A stretch of 64,000 nt of DNA from Cycas panzhihuaensis (Eukaryota > Cycadophyta): NCBI GenBank assembly GCA_023213395.1, contig CM041465.1, positions 181,295,741-181,359,740 of the forward strand. The letters are read 5' to 3'. Shown in pieces: positions 1 through 20,139 of the stretch. Position numbers and translations under genes: made by a program. The notes under the pieces were generated by a model. It was not told the DNA's origin, searched no databases, and worked only from the letters and a program-made list of their open reading frames with translations. How positions within the stretch are numbered: position 1 is the first letter of the stretch; each line of letters starts with the position of its first letter.

Positions 1-1755
1 CTTTCCCATACATTCTGCTGATCACTTAGCTTTGCACGGTACACCTGCCTCTGCTCTTTGCATCGCCCTCTACCTCGCCCCTTTGCCCCACCTTATGCTC
101 TTCTTCCCACTCCTACTTCCGTAGAATCTGCCACTAGCCACTCCTCTGCTTCACTTTCTACCACATCCTCCATTTGCCCCTACATTATTCCACTTGCTCC
201 CCCTTCTCCCCTCTTCCATTCTCCATTATCAGGATTGCCTTGTCCTGCACTCAACCCACCCATGCAACCACCACACCCTCTCACCCACCAGCACCCCCCC
301 CAACCCCAAAAATAAAAAAGAATCCATTGGCAGCCAATCCTCTGCTTACCTTTCATTCTCCACCCCATCTTTGATTTGCCCCCACTTTCTTCCACCTGCT
401 ACTCCAATCTTCCCTACTCTGCCCTCCTCCCTTGCCCTAGCTTTGCCCTACCTTGAGCCCTCCACTATTTGCACCACCCTTCCTGCTTGTTAGCACAAGC
501 ATAAATACTTGAATCCTGTTTTATTCTCTTGCTCATACATTGCATTTGTCAGAAAAAACTAATTCCAGGCCCGGTTGCTCACTTCCCTTTCTTTTTATCA
601 TTCCTCCAATTTGTATTCATATTTTAACTGAATGCAAGCTTAGATGTGGTACAGTCAAATCCCCATTGGCATCAAAACAACTGAACTTCCCTATGCAGTG
701 CTAGATTAAGAGCTTCAAAACTCTTCTTCGATCTTGAAATTTTATGGAAAAATGATGTTGCAGTTGCAGAAACTCACTCCATATTCTTGGAATTGATGTA
801 TACATTCTTGCAGTTCTATGTCTTAACATTCTAGGGTTTTCACATACTGGTCATCATGTTTTCTCTCCATCCTCGGGATGCTTTGGGACCTAAATTTGCA
901 TAATTAGCAGACAACTGATTTTTCGCACCTGCCGTTTTCTCAGGCAACCTATTCTCTTAGGCTATTAATTACCACGACCCTTCTGTTTCCTTGGGTTGTG
1001 TATTTTATTCGGCATTCTTCTTTCTTAGGATTGCTAATTTCTTGGACTCCTTTCGGCAGCATCCTACTCTTTCAAACTACATTCTTCGTGGACCCGGTTT
1101 CTTGTTTCTCAGCAATTCGGTGCCTGCTTTCAGCAATGGTGCCATACTTAGTCTTATTTTGCAAAACAAACCAATATTGGGGCAAGTAGTTTTGGCAAAG
1201 TTCTACGAAAGGCCATTTCCCTCTAATTCGGCCACGTCTTTCAATTCAAAACGCTCGAAAATGCTACAAGCATCATGCCTTAAATTTACGGAGACCACCT
1301 GCGATTGAAGAGGGCTTTGGTAAAAATTAAAGAATTACACAATGATTCGGATCTTATGACAGCAGTATAAAAGATTAATTGCAGCTAAGCGGATTCTCGA
1401 CTCACATTCAGCATTTCTTTTCTTTGTCCGTTATTTAGTCTAAGAAAACTTGGGGCTAAACTATTAAAATTCACAGGTAATATTTGCAAAATGGTAGCAT
1501 AAGAAAGCGAATCAATCCCATTCTTCATCGCCATATTCATATCTTGCCATGATGATATGGTTGGGCAATCATCATGGCAATTCTTGGGAATACATGGCAA
1601 GAATTAATTAGAAATCGTGTGCAATTCGTATTGAGCATGACGAAATAAAGGCGAGATTATCCTGGATTTCAAGTGAGAGCATACCACGGCTCACACAAGA
1701 AAAGCTATCGTCGGCTGTAAACACTCTGGAACGACAAGGGTCGAAGGTTCGATAC
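1..1755 (-). other. Inferred AUG4 intron 3 (partial)
   Basis: This stretch lies downstream (minus sense) of the third AUG4 coding exon, whose donor GT is at 1754-1755. I searched it on the minus strand for the next expected AUG4 segment (family sequence near VYETLEH) and did not see it. It is therefore either a long intron running off the left edge or a truncation point. The first 530 bases are C-rich on the plus strand (runs of CCACC and CCCC) and give proline- or serine-rich chance reading frames. From 540 to 1690 I see nothing recognisable. Short open frames here have no family features and are left out. Confidence 0.5.
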
Positions 1756-2239
1756 CTGTGGGGAGCTTTTTAAGCCAAGCTGAGAAAAGAGGGTTTGAAG
1801 GTCTCGAATCCCCCCAAGATTTGCCACTGATACAGCCTGTTGGTACTCTTCCACCATTGCAATCGCTTCGCAATACACGGCCTGAGCAAATCATAATATT
1901 AACTAATTATAACAAAATTTAATAAATTAGAAAAAAAAAAAAGTAAATAGATAATGATACGATGCAACGCACCATTGCTTCCAAATAACGAAGTCTCTCT
2001 CTCGCCATCTCTTCCCGCGCCTGTCAATCAAAGTACACAATAATAACAACTATGATAATAATAATAATAAGGAGGAGGAGTTCGAGGAGGATGATTACCA
2101 GGTGAAGATCATAGTAAGCTGATTTGGCAACAAGAGATCCATCTGGAGCAAGGCAATGGCGATCTAGCTGTTCAATGACTTGGACAACGTCTGGCGCAAG
2201 ACTGTGGCCCGGAGGAGGCATCAATATTGGCTTCACCAT
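1756..2239 (-). CDS. AUG4: AUGMIN subunit 4 (AUG4), exons 1-3, 5' part of gene
   Basis: AUG4 is a subunit of the plant augmin complex, which binds microtubules and recruits gamma-tubulin for branching nucleation in the spindle, phragmoplast and cortex (known of the family). Three minus-strand exons are visible: exon 1 2099-2239 (47 codons), exon 2 1973-2020 (16 codons) and exon 3 1756-1881 (42 codons). They are joined by introns of 78 and 91 bp with GT/AG ends, all phase 0. Family signatures include EQLDRHCLAPDGSL in exon 1, AREEMARERLRYLEAM as the whole of exon 2, and EAIAMVEEYQQA followed by VANLGGIRDLQ in exon 3. These recall angiosperm AUG4 closely but not identically. The start at 2239 has a good context (GAG ATG G), and an in-frame TGA lies upstream with no other ATG between. 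Nothing in the 105 codons is broken. The remaining, larger part of the protein would lie left of position 1. Family recognition is from memory, so an alignment would settle it. Confidence 0.85.
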
Positions 2240-2660
2240 CTCCTGAATAATTGCCTCCCTGCTCCTGATTGCACTATTTGGTTCAGCGGCTCACATAACA
2301 AAGGCAATGCATGTGAATGTACTGCGTCTGAAGGCAACAGAGATTTGAACGTTGGGAGCCTGATGGCCCCCTACGAATGACAACATGGCCTTTTAGGTTG
2401 GTAGCACGGTCATATCACGGTGGGGCTTCCATATTATCCTAGCCCCCTCCGGCTAAGGTTTTGTCACCACTTCGAATGAAAAAGCAGGGTCTCCTTGTGC
2501 GCCTAACGAAGGCTAGTGAGCTATGTAATCTTTCACCAACCTTCTCGGTGGGTGTGGAGAGTGAAAGTGCCATAAAACTTGGAGTATGTCCGGTTCAAGT
2601 TTGTGAGGTCAAGAGTTTAAAGGAAGGGAGCATTCCTCGTTTGTATTGACAAACTTTGAC
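2240..2660 (-). promoter_or_regulatory. Putative AUG4 5' leader and promoter-proximal region
   Basis: These 420 bases directly precede the AUG4 start codon on the minus strand and are clearly less AT-rich than the DNA to the right, which turns strongly AT-rich from about 2660. That pattern fits a transcribed leader and core promoter. I cannot place a transcription start, and no convincing TATA box at a sensible distance stands out. A 62-codon plus-strand frame at 2461-2649 has no recognisable features and is treated as chance. Confidence 0.35.
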
Positions 2661-5213
2661 TACACTTGAAGAGGATTGATTGGTTGTTATTAACTAGGAT
2701 TGATCTACATTTGTTTTGCCTTCATCGAATTACAGGTCCGTTTTTAACCCGTTTTCAATTTGATATTTTTGTTTAAAAGAAAGGCATTCTAATTTGCATA
2801 TTCATTTAACACATCATCCAATTTTTCATATTAAGGGTTGGGATTTTTTCACAAATTTTAGGAATCTAGTGATAGGGAATTTGTTAAAAACTTGGGGGAG
2901 CAATACTAATTGAGAAAAGCATTGGAAATAGCTTTAATAAATAGTGATATATTTATGCTTAAATATCCTTGAGGAGGAAGTCTATATTTAATCTTTTCTT
3001 CTTAAGGGTGCTTGCTTGACAAATATTTCAATACATTATAATTTATTTTAAGGAAAGTGGACATTATGATGATTATTTGTTATAGAGTTATACTAGTATT
3101 GACAAAAGTTTTAAAATCAACAACCCACAAAAATAGGAAAGTTCCACATAGCCTATCTCCTTCAAAGGGGGTTTTGGGATTATGGACTTTGTTAAAGTCT
3201 AATGAAAAACATAAGTATATGTAAGTGTATTTTTTAGTTTTCTTCTTCTTCCTTCCCCCCTCCCCACTATCAATAATAATGCATGTAGAAATCCACTCAC
3301 AAGTTGTTAAATTAGGTTTTTATATGTATATAAAGGGGTTGAAGGGATTGTTTTGAATATATACATCAATATTTTATATTTAGGTCTCACATACACATGC
3401 ATTGCGAAATTTACAAAGGATCTCCTATGGGCCATCATTTACTTGCCCACAACATATTTTTAAATACATTTTAATTAATCTCAAATAATTAGATATTCCA
3501 CATTATCTTAAACTCTTACTTCTAAATTTTAGTAGCCTAGGCCTAATTTAAACCCTTTAATGTGATTAAGCTCTAAGCATGAGCAAGCCTACTAGAAGGG
3601 TAGTTTATGTAGGTTGATCAAGCTTCTCCTTACCTAAATATAACTTTTTAGATCTAGAATCAATCTTATATATTTAATTCTTAAAATACATGTGGTATCA
3701 AATTAAGGATGTATATAATAAACTTAGTTTATATTTAGGAAGAACCAATTTATTTTTATTGCCTTAAGTAATAGACATTTTTATAATATTTAACATATAA
3801 GAGTAAATTTAGCTATGTTTATATTACAATTAAAGTGAAACTACAAGCATAGATAAAAAGGACAAAAATAGTCTTAATTATTTCCAAATGAGGAGATTAT
3901 ATATAAATGAATAACTTTACCTTAATGCAAATATAAATAGTATCATTAATGGTTTATGTTGTTATAACTCAATTTCATCCCTTCCCTACTCAAACTAAAA
4001 CTTTCTAACACTTTTGTAAATATAACATTCTTACCAACAAGAAAATAACATCATATATAGTAATAGCATATAATCATTAATAAAATAATTGTAATGTTCC
4101 AACAACGATCTATAATCATCCATAATTTTAGCAATTAGGTCATCTATATTAGAACATAAAGTAATAATCAAGTATTCATTCATAAGGTTGTAATCAATCA
4201 TCAATCCATAATAACTCATAAGATCCTTGCCAATCATCCATCCATAATGACTCACAAGATAGCATGTCAACACAAGCAACACAAAGGTTCTATAAGATAG
4301 TGCCTTTAAGTTTGTTTATCTAACTTAGGCCTTTATAATAAGGCATGTAATTGGGGATTCTTAAGAATAGAAAACTTACTACTATATAGAAGCATAGAAA
4401 TGATGTGATGTTCTTAATAATTTTCTTTGGTTATGCTCTTTAGACTAGTGCCAAGGCTCAAAAATTCAAGTGGAGCTGTCCTATCTTTTAGAGGTGATGC
4501 ACCATTATGGGTTGATGCCCCATATGATGTCCCATGTCCTGCTAGAGGAAGGTTTATAGGCTGATTATTATAATAGTTCTTAAGATAACAACCATTCTCT
4601 CCCACAACTCCATTGTCCAATCCAGCACTCCACTACTAGGAGTTAGGACCACCATATGCTTAACCCAAAGGTTTCTGAATAATGCACTGTGTAAATTTTG
4701 GTTTTGATTAGCATTGAATCAGTCAATAAAGGGTGGAAGTAAGGGTAGATACCCCCCCCCCCCCCCCCCCCCCCCATCAACTTGTAATGGTGGATGCTAA
4801 CTAGGGCTCTATTGCTCCCTCAACAAACAACTAAGTATGAGGATGATTTAGGTCATTCATGTGAATTGTATATATATATTACCCTTGGGGTGTGTTTTCA
4901 ATTTTTAATGTATCACTTAAAGGGATAAAGGAGATGACAATCTCTCCCCTACTTCTTTTTTTATTATATGTAATTTTTTTTATTAAAATAAAACATTCTC
5001 CATAATTAAAAAAAAAAGAGCATGTTATAGTCACTATGGTAGATATAATCTCTTATATCAAAGAGGTACTTCAATATAACCCTACAATAACTAGAGACAT
5101 AATCAAGAAATTCCATAGAACTATGTACATTATAGGAACATATATTCCCTATATTGGACATAATCCCAATGCACCAATAAATTAAACTTACTCATACATA
5201 TAATCTAAGTCAT
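2661..5213. other. AT-rich intergenic DNA, no gene seen
   Basis: No coding pattern, LTR pair or RNA gene is recognisable. Short minus-strand frames at 4031-4282 and 4414-4620 are AT-rich chance frames without a motif. The only distinct element is the poly-C tract listed separately. Confidence 0.5.
4752..4785. repeat. Poly-C homopolymer, 34 nt
   Basis: An uninterrupted run of 34 C residues sits in otherwise AT-rich DNA. Such tracts are unstable and error-prone in sequencing, so the exact length may be an assembly value. On the complementary strand it is a G-tract able to form quadruplex structures. Confidence 0.9.
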
Positions 5214-13177
<7,964 letters not shown>

Positions 13178-13209
13178 TGTTAGAATTTGGATTTATAGGA
13201 TATATATTA

Positions 13210-13265
<56 letters not shown>

Positions 13266-13709
13266 TTAGAGGTATAATGATTCATATATAATTAATTAAT
13301 AATATATAATAATCAACTGGGTATTTAATAAATCAATCAACCATCATAGACATAGGATTTTTATAGTGGAAAACCTTGATGAGAAAAATCACCTCCAAAT
13401 GATATATAAGATCTCATTAATATGAATGATGTATAATAAAGACATGGAGCTCATGATGAGACCATATTAGATTCACTTGGAGAGCTACTTATCTGTATAA
13501 CTCAAAATTTATATACTTTTCCCTTTTATATATTTTATCACCTAATCATCAAAAAATAATATTACAATGAATATTGAGTAATAAGATCATGTGTAAGAAC
13601 CTTTAAGTCTACCAATCACTTTATAATCAGGTGAGTATTTGCAGACATATCAATGTAACTTATAACGACACAATGATTTGATTACATTCATTAAACATTA
13701 ACTCCAACA
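13178..13709 (-). mobile_element. LTR X, copy 1 (complete)
   Basis: A 532-bp repeat beginning TGTTAGAATTTGG and ending CTCCAACA matches a second copy that is split between 23702-23959 and 47225-47513. It has TG...CA ends, the GTGGAAAACC-type motif common in plant copia LTRs, and an internal (TG)26 at 13211-13262. On the minus strand a primer-site-like TGGTATC adjoins its low-coordinate end, and a purine-rich GGAGAGG adjoins its high-coordinate end. I infer an LTR of a minus-oriented copia-type element. Whether it pairs with copy 2 as one element is open, since no matching target duplication was found. Confidence 0.7.
13211..13262. repeat. (TG)26 microsatellite inside LTR X1
   Basis: A perfect dinucleotide tract of 26 TG units. 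The equivalent place in the second copy of LTR X carries a long (AT)n tract instead. Confidence 0.95.
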
Positions 13710-14165
13710 CCTCTCCATAGTGTTTTATTTATGAAATATTACCTTTTTAATTTTTATATGCAAAGAACATAATAGATCACATGCTTATATCTTCGTGTCA
13801 TCTCTTGGTTCTTAAATCATTAACAAACATTAATCAATCATTTCTTGTCTTCACTACTTATCTTCTTATAAGTAAATATCACCATGTGTAAATCATCAAA
13901 CATAAACCATAACTCATCATCTTATATAAAGTCTCAATTTTCATATCTTCTACTTGTAAGCTACATAAAAAAATTCATTGACTCATCAAAATATAACTCC
14001 ACTAATGTCCATATAAAATCATAACCATTTATTGAAAGGTCTGGGTAACCAACCTCTACAATCATTAATTAACTAAGTAGCATTTCATATACATGGTTCA
14101 TTAGCTTCATTAACAAAATAACACACTTCTAGAATGAGCCCGACTACTTAGTTACATAATCATAA
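13710..14165. other. AT-rich spacer between LTR X1 and Copia-A
   Basis: No coding signal is seen. It starts with CCTCTCCATAG, whose minus-strand reading is purine-rich and could be a polypurine tract next to LTR X1. Confidence 0.4.
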
Positions 14166-14650
14166 TGTGATAATTTAAATATTTTTAATCTTGTCTTGAT
14201 GGCATATAAAATTCCTACAAAGTCTTTGCTAGTTTTGCACAACATACATGGAAACTAAACTAAATAATAAACATATAATACTCATGTTTTTACGTGGGAA
14301 ACCCTTTCGAGAGAAAAACCCATACATAAAGTAATAGATAATGATTGATTAAATGCACCAATGATTATATTATTTCCTTCTCACTTCTATTCTACCCTGT
14401 CTGAGATCCATTATAAATGATCTAAAGGGTACAAATATGAAGAGTTATGACTCTTCAAAAAGGTTCAAGACTCTACCAAATGGTTACGCCCATCAAACTT
14501 TAATACTCATGCACATTCATATCTCGATCATCTATGTCCCTTTGAATCTTGATACTTGTGACTCTTCTTATTTTATTCCTAATTTCCACTCCTTATCGCC
14601 ACATGAAGTATTAACTCTGCCATGCATTAATCTTAACCATGGTCGCTAAC
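14166..14650 (-). repeat. Copia-A 3' LTR
   Basis: About 485 bp, aligning over its length with 20140-20626. Shared landmarks are a GTGGGAAACCC / GTGGAAAACCC motif, the run GATTATATTATTTCCTTCTC, and the terminal CTAACA. Substitutions and small indels are frequent, pointing to an old insertion. Confidence 0.88.
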
Positions 14651-14779
14651 ATCCCCCTTTAATACAAATGTGGGTCAAGGACTTAATGTATGATTATAGA
14701 AACTTATTGTAACATAGATAACCTTTCGAGGTGAGGGAATTCTGTCCTTACAAATTTATTCCCCCTCAAGGAAAACCTC

Positions 14780-16320
14780 GTGTAGTCCTAATTTTACATA
14801 AATCTTTCTCAATTGATCTTCAGTAAGTAGCTTTGTGAAGTCATCTGCCAGTTGTTCTTCACTTGGATAATATTCCACAATCAACTTCCCTTTTTTGACC
14901 ATCTCTTGAATATAGTGGTGTTATATCTGAATATATTTGGTTCTGGCATGAAACTTAGGATTCTTCAATAATTGAATAGTACTTTGATTATCCTCAAAGA
15001 TGGTTATTATGTTGCTTTGAATGTCAAGAACTTCTATTATTCCTTTCAACCAAACTACTTCATGAGGACCCACTAAGAGTCCTTAGTACTCTACCTTAGT
15101 AGAAGATAATGTAACAATTTGTTATTTCTTTGATTACCATGATATTGGTTCTCCATCAATACTGAATACATATTCTGTAGTAGATTTTTTTGTCACCATA
15201 GTCATCACCCTAATTAGCATTAGTATATCCTTGTAATTGTAGATTACCATCTCTCAAATACTCCAAACTAAGATTCAGAGAACCTTTTAAATATCTTAGA
15301 ATCCTTTGACTGTAGCCCAATATAGCTCTTAAGGATTCAACATATATCAAGAGACCAATCCAACACCATAAGAAATGTCGAGCTTGGTATGAGCCAAATA
15401 AATTAGACTCCCTACAACACTTCTATATAGCATTCCATCAACTATAGGCTTTTGCATATCCTTTAAAAGTTATATGCCTTTGATAACCAATGTTCTTATA
15501 GATTTACAATCCTTCATCCTAAACTTCTCAAGTAATGATTCAACATACTTCCTCTATGACACCAATATCTTATCTTTCAACTGCCTTATTTTGATGTCCA
15601 AAAAGTAATGAATGAACCCCATGTTTGTCATATCCAAATTCTCCTATAGGTATGCTTTTATCACCATAATCTCCTTGTGATAACTCCCTATAATGATTAA
15701 ATCATCGACATACATAATAATCACCACAATAGAAAATGTAGTCTTCTTGATATATGATTTTTGCTTGAAATTTATCGTAATAAATCCTTTCTCCTTCAAA
15801 ATTGCATTAATCTTTGTAAACCATGTGTGAGGTTCTTACTTTAGACTATATAAAGATTTCTTCAAATGACACACAAATTTTTTAGCTCCTTCCTCAATGA
15901 AACTAAGAGGTTATACCATATAAATGTCCTCCTTCAATTAACTATTAAGGAATGCAAACTTTACATCCATCTGATGTATATCCCATCTAAATTTAGCTAC
16001 AATTGAAAGGACCAATTTGACTATAGTCATCTTTGAGATTGGTGCAAAACTCTTATCATAATCTATCCTTTCTTTCTGTTTAAAACCTTGAACGATAAGC
16101 CTGACCTTAAGCTTTTAATTTTTCCATTCGCTTTGAACTTTTTTTGTAGACCCACTTATATCCAACGAAGCTTTTCCCTAGAGGTAAAGGAACTAAATCC
16201 CAAGTGTTATTCTTCAAAATAGAATGATCTTCCTCCTCCATTATAGCTTGCCATTGAGGATTCTTCTTTGTTTCATCAGAAGAATTTAGTTTATGAGAGA
16301 ATATGATATTCACCATAAGA
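14780..16320 (-). pseudogene. Copia-A reverse transcriptase and RNase H (decayed)
   Basis: Minus-strand reading gives the start of the copia RT domain at 16107-16316 (QWQAIMEEEDHSI then TWDLVPLP then VGYKWVYK). The catalytic MYVDDLII is at about 15700-15716. The RNase H carboxyl end is near 14790-14850 (family motif ADDFTK). In autonomous elements this polyprotein part copies element RNA into DNA inside virus-like particles. Here it is split by several stops and frameshifts, so no protein of useful length can be made. YVDD is intact. Confidence 0.85.
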
Positions 16321-16689
16321 GCATGATTGACATACTAACTTCTAATTCTTTGAGTATCTAATGGGTCTACAGTCATACTAGACACTTTAATCATCTTCTT
16401 TGCCCATAAGGGTCTTAAGGGTCCTAGCGTCACTATTACCTCCTCATGTGATTATTGCTCTATGATATCTTTATTGATTTGACTACCTTCACTTGGATCC
16501 TCATCATTTGATTAAGAATAATTTGGCAATAATAGCAGATCTAAAACTTTCTTAGGTTTGGAACTTATAGTATGATATGTCATCGACTTATTAAATTGAA
16601 CATCCTAATAAACCTTAAGTTTCTTCAATTCTAGATCCCACATTGATAGGCCTTATTTGATTTAAATATCTCACAAAGACATACATTTG

Positions 16690-17760
16690 ACTCTTATCAT
16701 CCATCTTCTTATATTTATTGTTAGGGATGTGTTCATATGCAATGCACCCAAAGACTTTAAAATAATCAACGAAAGGCTTCTGACTAGTCCATTTTTTTAT
16801 GGTGTCATACTATTGATTGCTTTAATTCAACATATGAATAGTAGTCCTAACAACTTTTGCCTAAAAATTACGTGGTAAATTTTGTGCATGCACCATACAA
16901 TAAGCCATATCTATCACAATATGATTCTTTTACTCTGCGATACCATTTTGTTGTGGGGTATACATGACTGTCAGTTCCCATTTGATACTATGATTAAAGT
17001 AGAACTTGTTAAAGGCATGATTGTCATATTCCTTTCTATCACCACTTCTCAAAATTTTTATTCTTTTATCACTTTGATTTTTTATTTCAACTTTTCATTC
17101 TTAAAAATGATTAAACACTTCTGACCTCTTCTTCAAAAAATGCACCCAGGATTTCCTAGTATGATCATCTACAAATATCAAGGTATATTAAGCTCCTCCT
17201 AATGAAGGAATGGGGAGTAGACCCATCACATTTGAGTGTACAAGTTGCAGTTTCTCCTTAGCTCTCTAGGCTTTATCCTGAGTAAATGGATATATGTGAT
17301 GCTTGTCATACATGTAGCCTTCGTAAACACCATATAAACATGAGATCTATTATAACCCTTCCACCATCTTCAACTTATTCATCAAGGCTATAGTACCATA
17401 ATTAAGATACCCTAGCCTTTTTTTCCATAAATAACTGCTTTTGTCTGCACTGGCTATAAGAGCATATGAATGGTTTAGATTCTGAAATTTCTTAAACACC
17501 CAAAAATCATTCTCAACTTTTTCAGTTGCAGTGATAGCAAATCACTTTTTTGGATCCTTAATTAGGCATTTATCCTTATAAAGCTTGATCTTTAAATCAC
17601 TTTTGTAGATCTCCCAAGTTGATAGGAGGTTTTTAGTCATCTCTTATGCATAATACACTTTATCGAAAATTCCCTTTGTAAGATTTATAGCTCTAACACC
17701 CTTAATCGGTATAGCATGGGCATTACCATGAATATTCTAAAAATCATAGGGTTATTACAC
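16690..17760 (-). pseudogene. Copia-A integrase (decayed)
   Basis: Minus-strand reading shows the integrase signature YTPQQNGIAE near 16930-16985, followed by a stop where the family has another residue. Upstream core segments read through broken frames between 17000 and 17600. Integrase would insert the cDNA with 5-bp target duplication. Plus-strand frames at 16687-17124 are antisense shadows of this region. Confidence 0.75.
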
Positions 17761-18800
17761 CATGTTGTAAATATTGCCTTAGAGAAAGTTATATTCTACT
17801 GTGCTCCCAAATCAAGAATCCATCTATCTTTTAATAATAAGGATATGACCTTTGCATAATGGACTTTAATATCCTTTCCCTTTTTCTTGTGTGATTCCTA
17901 CTTCTTTTGATAACAATTGAGTTCTTTATGGCCTAACTTCTTGCAATAGTTATAGGGTCTAGTGAACCTCTTCTTCTTCTTTTTCAACTCTTGATTTTCT
18001 AAAGAACTAGCCTTTTTCTAACCTTTATCTTATTGATTATCTCTTGCCCTTTATATTTTTATTATGAAGGCATGATTGGATTTAAAATTTCGAAGCAAAC
18101 CATGATGCTTCAACTTAGCAACCTCATCTAAAATCAAGTTCTTCAACTCCTTAAACTTCATCTACTCTACAAAAGTATCATTCACATAGAGGGTTTGAAA
18201 TATAGTAAAGGAAGCTAGTAATCTCCACATAATAAGAGTGAAAAATAACTCCTTATCAATGGATCCTAATTTAATTACTTCTAGTTTATTTATCAAATCT
18301 GTCACCTTATTAAGGTAAACACTAATGTTATTCTCATATTCGATGGTGGCATTCAATAACTCCATCAATAATATAAGATATTAGTTTGATTTCTTTAATT
18401 AATAAGTCTCTAACATCTTCGACCCTATTTCATTTAGTAATTTGAGGTTATGAACTAGTGCCCTTTGATTTGGGTCAAGAGATAGAGTCAACAAACTAAT
18501 TGCCATGAGCTTCTTCTCTTGTAAGTGATTTCTTTTCTCTTCATCTAGGGGAATGGTAGCAATCAGATCCTTGGTGATCATCCACAATTGATTTACCATT
18601 AGATGTAACTACATGGCAATCTTCCATTCACTAAAGTTATTCCCATTAAAGATTACCAGGGAAAGCTTCTTTATTTTGAATATTGAAGACACAGCTCTAA
18701 TGAACACCCCCACAGATCAAATCACTAAAAATAACACTTCAATCCCAATGAACATGGCTCACACACTTGTCAAATGTGTCTCTCATAAATAAACCAACTT
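17761..18800 (-). pseudogene. Copia-A gag and zinc knuckle (decayed)
   Basis: A degenerate CCHC knuckle (minus-strand CKKLGHKELNC, first Cys replaced) lies near 17920-17960. Gag body fragments of the UBN2 type lie at 18162-18368 (VTDLINKLEVIKL) and 18399-18599 (LMAISLLTLSLDPN...). The order is correct for copia: gag is nearest the 5' LTR. The region is broken into short frames. Confidence 0.75.
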
Positions 18801-20127
18801 CCATGACCTTTTTTGATAACCCACTATAGGCTAAAATAGTATGAATAGGTAATAATTAGCCTAGAATAAGTTTAAAATTAACAAAATAACCTCAACAATG
18901 GCTCACTTCATTAGAAAAATATTTCTACATGATGTCCAATAGGTTTATATCCATATTTAAGCAACAAACATTGGCTAGTTAGAAAACAATGGGTTGTGCA
19001 CCTTCCGATAACTCATAGAAGTCTTTAAATTGCCAAAAAAATGCTCATTTTGGCACTAAATGACTATGAAACTCTATATTCTACTCTTCTACAACTGATA
19101 ATCCTAATCATAATGATGCACCAACTTTCCTATAGCTCCCACAACTCTTTGTGCATACACAACACACTTTACAACATAAAGAAATGCTAAAAAATGACAA
19201 AAAAAGACCAAAATAATGCTCACTTCTTCAACATGCGCCTATAAGAAAAGGCTTAGAAATGATCATAATAAATATAGAATTGTTATGTGCCATATTTTTT
19301 ATGATCAAATAGATCAAATGATTGAGTTTTTATGCTCTTTGAAGCGTTGCAATGTTTTAAATAACTGCCACCTTCCAAACAATATCTATGGTTGTTAAGG
19401 TGATTTTAATCCCTTAATACAACTTATAAAGTTGATATAAATCACTTTCATAATGTTTAATTCTTTAGAAACATCATTAAATAATTAAATATCAACTTAC
19501 CTTCTCCAAAAAAATATAAGACATCAAAATAATATCGCCACCCCTCAAATATGGCCACACAACCTCATATATTTAAATGGTGGCTCAAAATGGTTAAAAA
19601 ACTCTATGGTTAGTATAACAATAGCCCCAAGCATGAATTAGATCCATCACTAGTAAGAAACAAAGCTAAACAAAGGAGAAAATGTTGAAAATGGATGAAA
19701 GATCACACTATTTTGATCATAATGGTCTTTAGATCTTTGTGAGATGCCTAACGTGCTTTCTAATGAAAAATTAAGGTCTAAATCTCTTCTAGAATCACTG
19801 TAGGTCTATAATAGACACCATGTAGCCTCTAGTTCTCACAAATAAGCTCCCACCAACTCCAAACAAGCAAAAAACCTCTCCAAATAGTTAAAAGATGACT
19901 ATTTTTCAACCTCTTGCCAATAAAATGATTCAAAACTTCTTTAGAGATTAGATATGAGATAAACACATTTATATGCATCTCAAACATGAGCTATCACATA
20001 TGAATGATGCTTCCATAAGCTGTTGAAATGATTACAGTTGATTTTATTAACTTTGGTTATGTTACCAACCTTATTAATGGCTTGATCTTGTTCTAAATGG
20101 CTTTATGATGATATGCACTTCTAGATA
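18801..20127 (-). other. Copia-A 5' leader and gag start region
   Basis: This 1.3-kb stretch lies between the recognisable gag and the primer-binding site. I see no confident motif. A small plus-strand frame at 19216-19398 looks like chance. Confidence 0.45.
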
Positions 20128-20139
20128 GCTCTAATACCA
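20128..20139 (-). other. Copia-A primer-binding site (initiator Met tRNA type)
   Basis: Minus-strand TGGTATTAGAGC directly follows the 5' LTR end and matches the plant initiator-Met-tRNA primer site TGGTATCAGAGC except for one C-to-T change. Confidence 0.85.

Noticed and set aside
991-1600. Frames at 991-1308 (plus) and 1385-1600 (minus) as extra exons
   Set aside because: Neither matches the expected AUG4 continuation, and no splice signals or family motif were seen.
1738-1762. tRNA T-arm-like GGTTCGATACC
   Set aside because: Stem pairing fails on one side, no acceptor or anticodon arm lies at the right distance, and it overlaps the AUG4 exon 3 donor.
1690-1894. Minus-strand 67-codon frame as a separate small gene
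   Set aside because: It overlaps AUG4 exon 3 and its donor site. The first part is intronic and the second part is exon 3 partly in another phase.
2461-2649. 62-codon plus-strand frame as a small protein gene
   Set aside because: No domain, it lies in the AUG4 upstream region on the opposite strand, and there is no further support.
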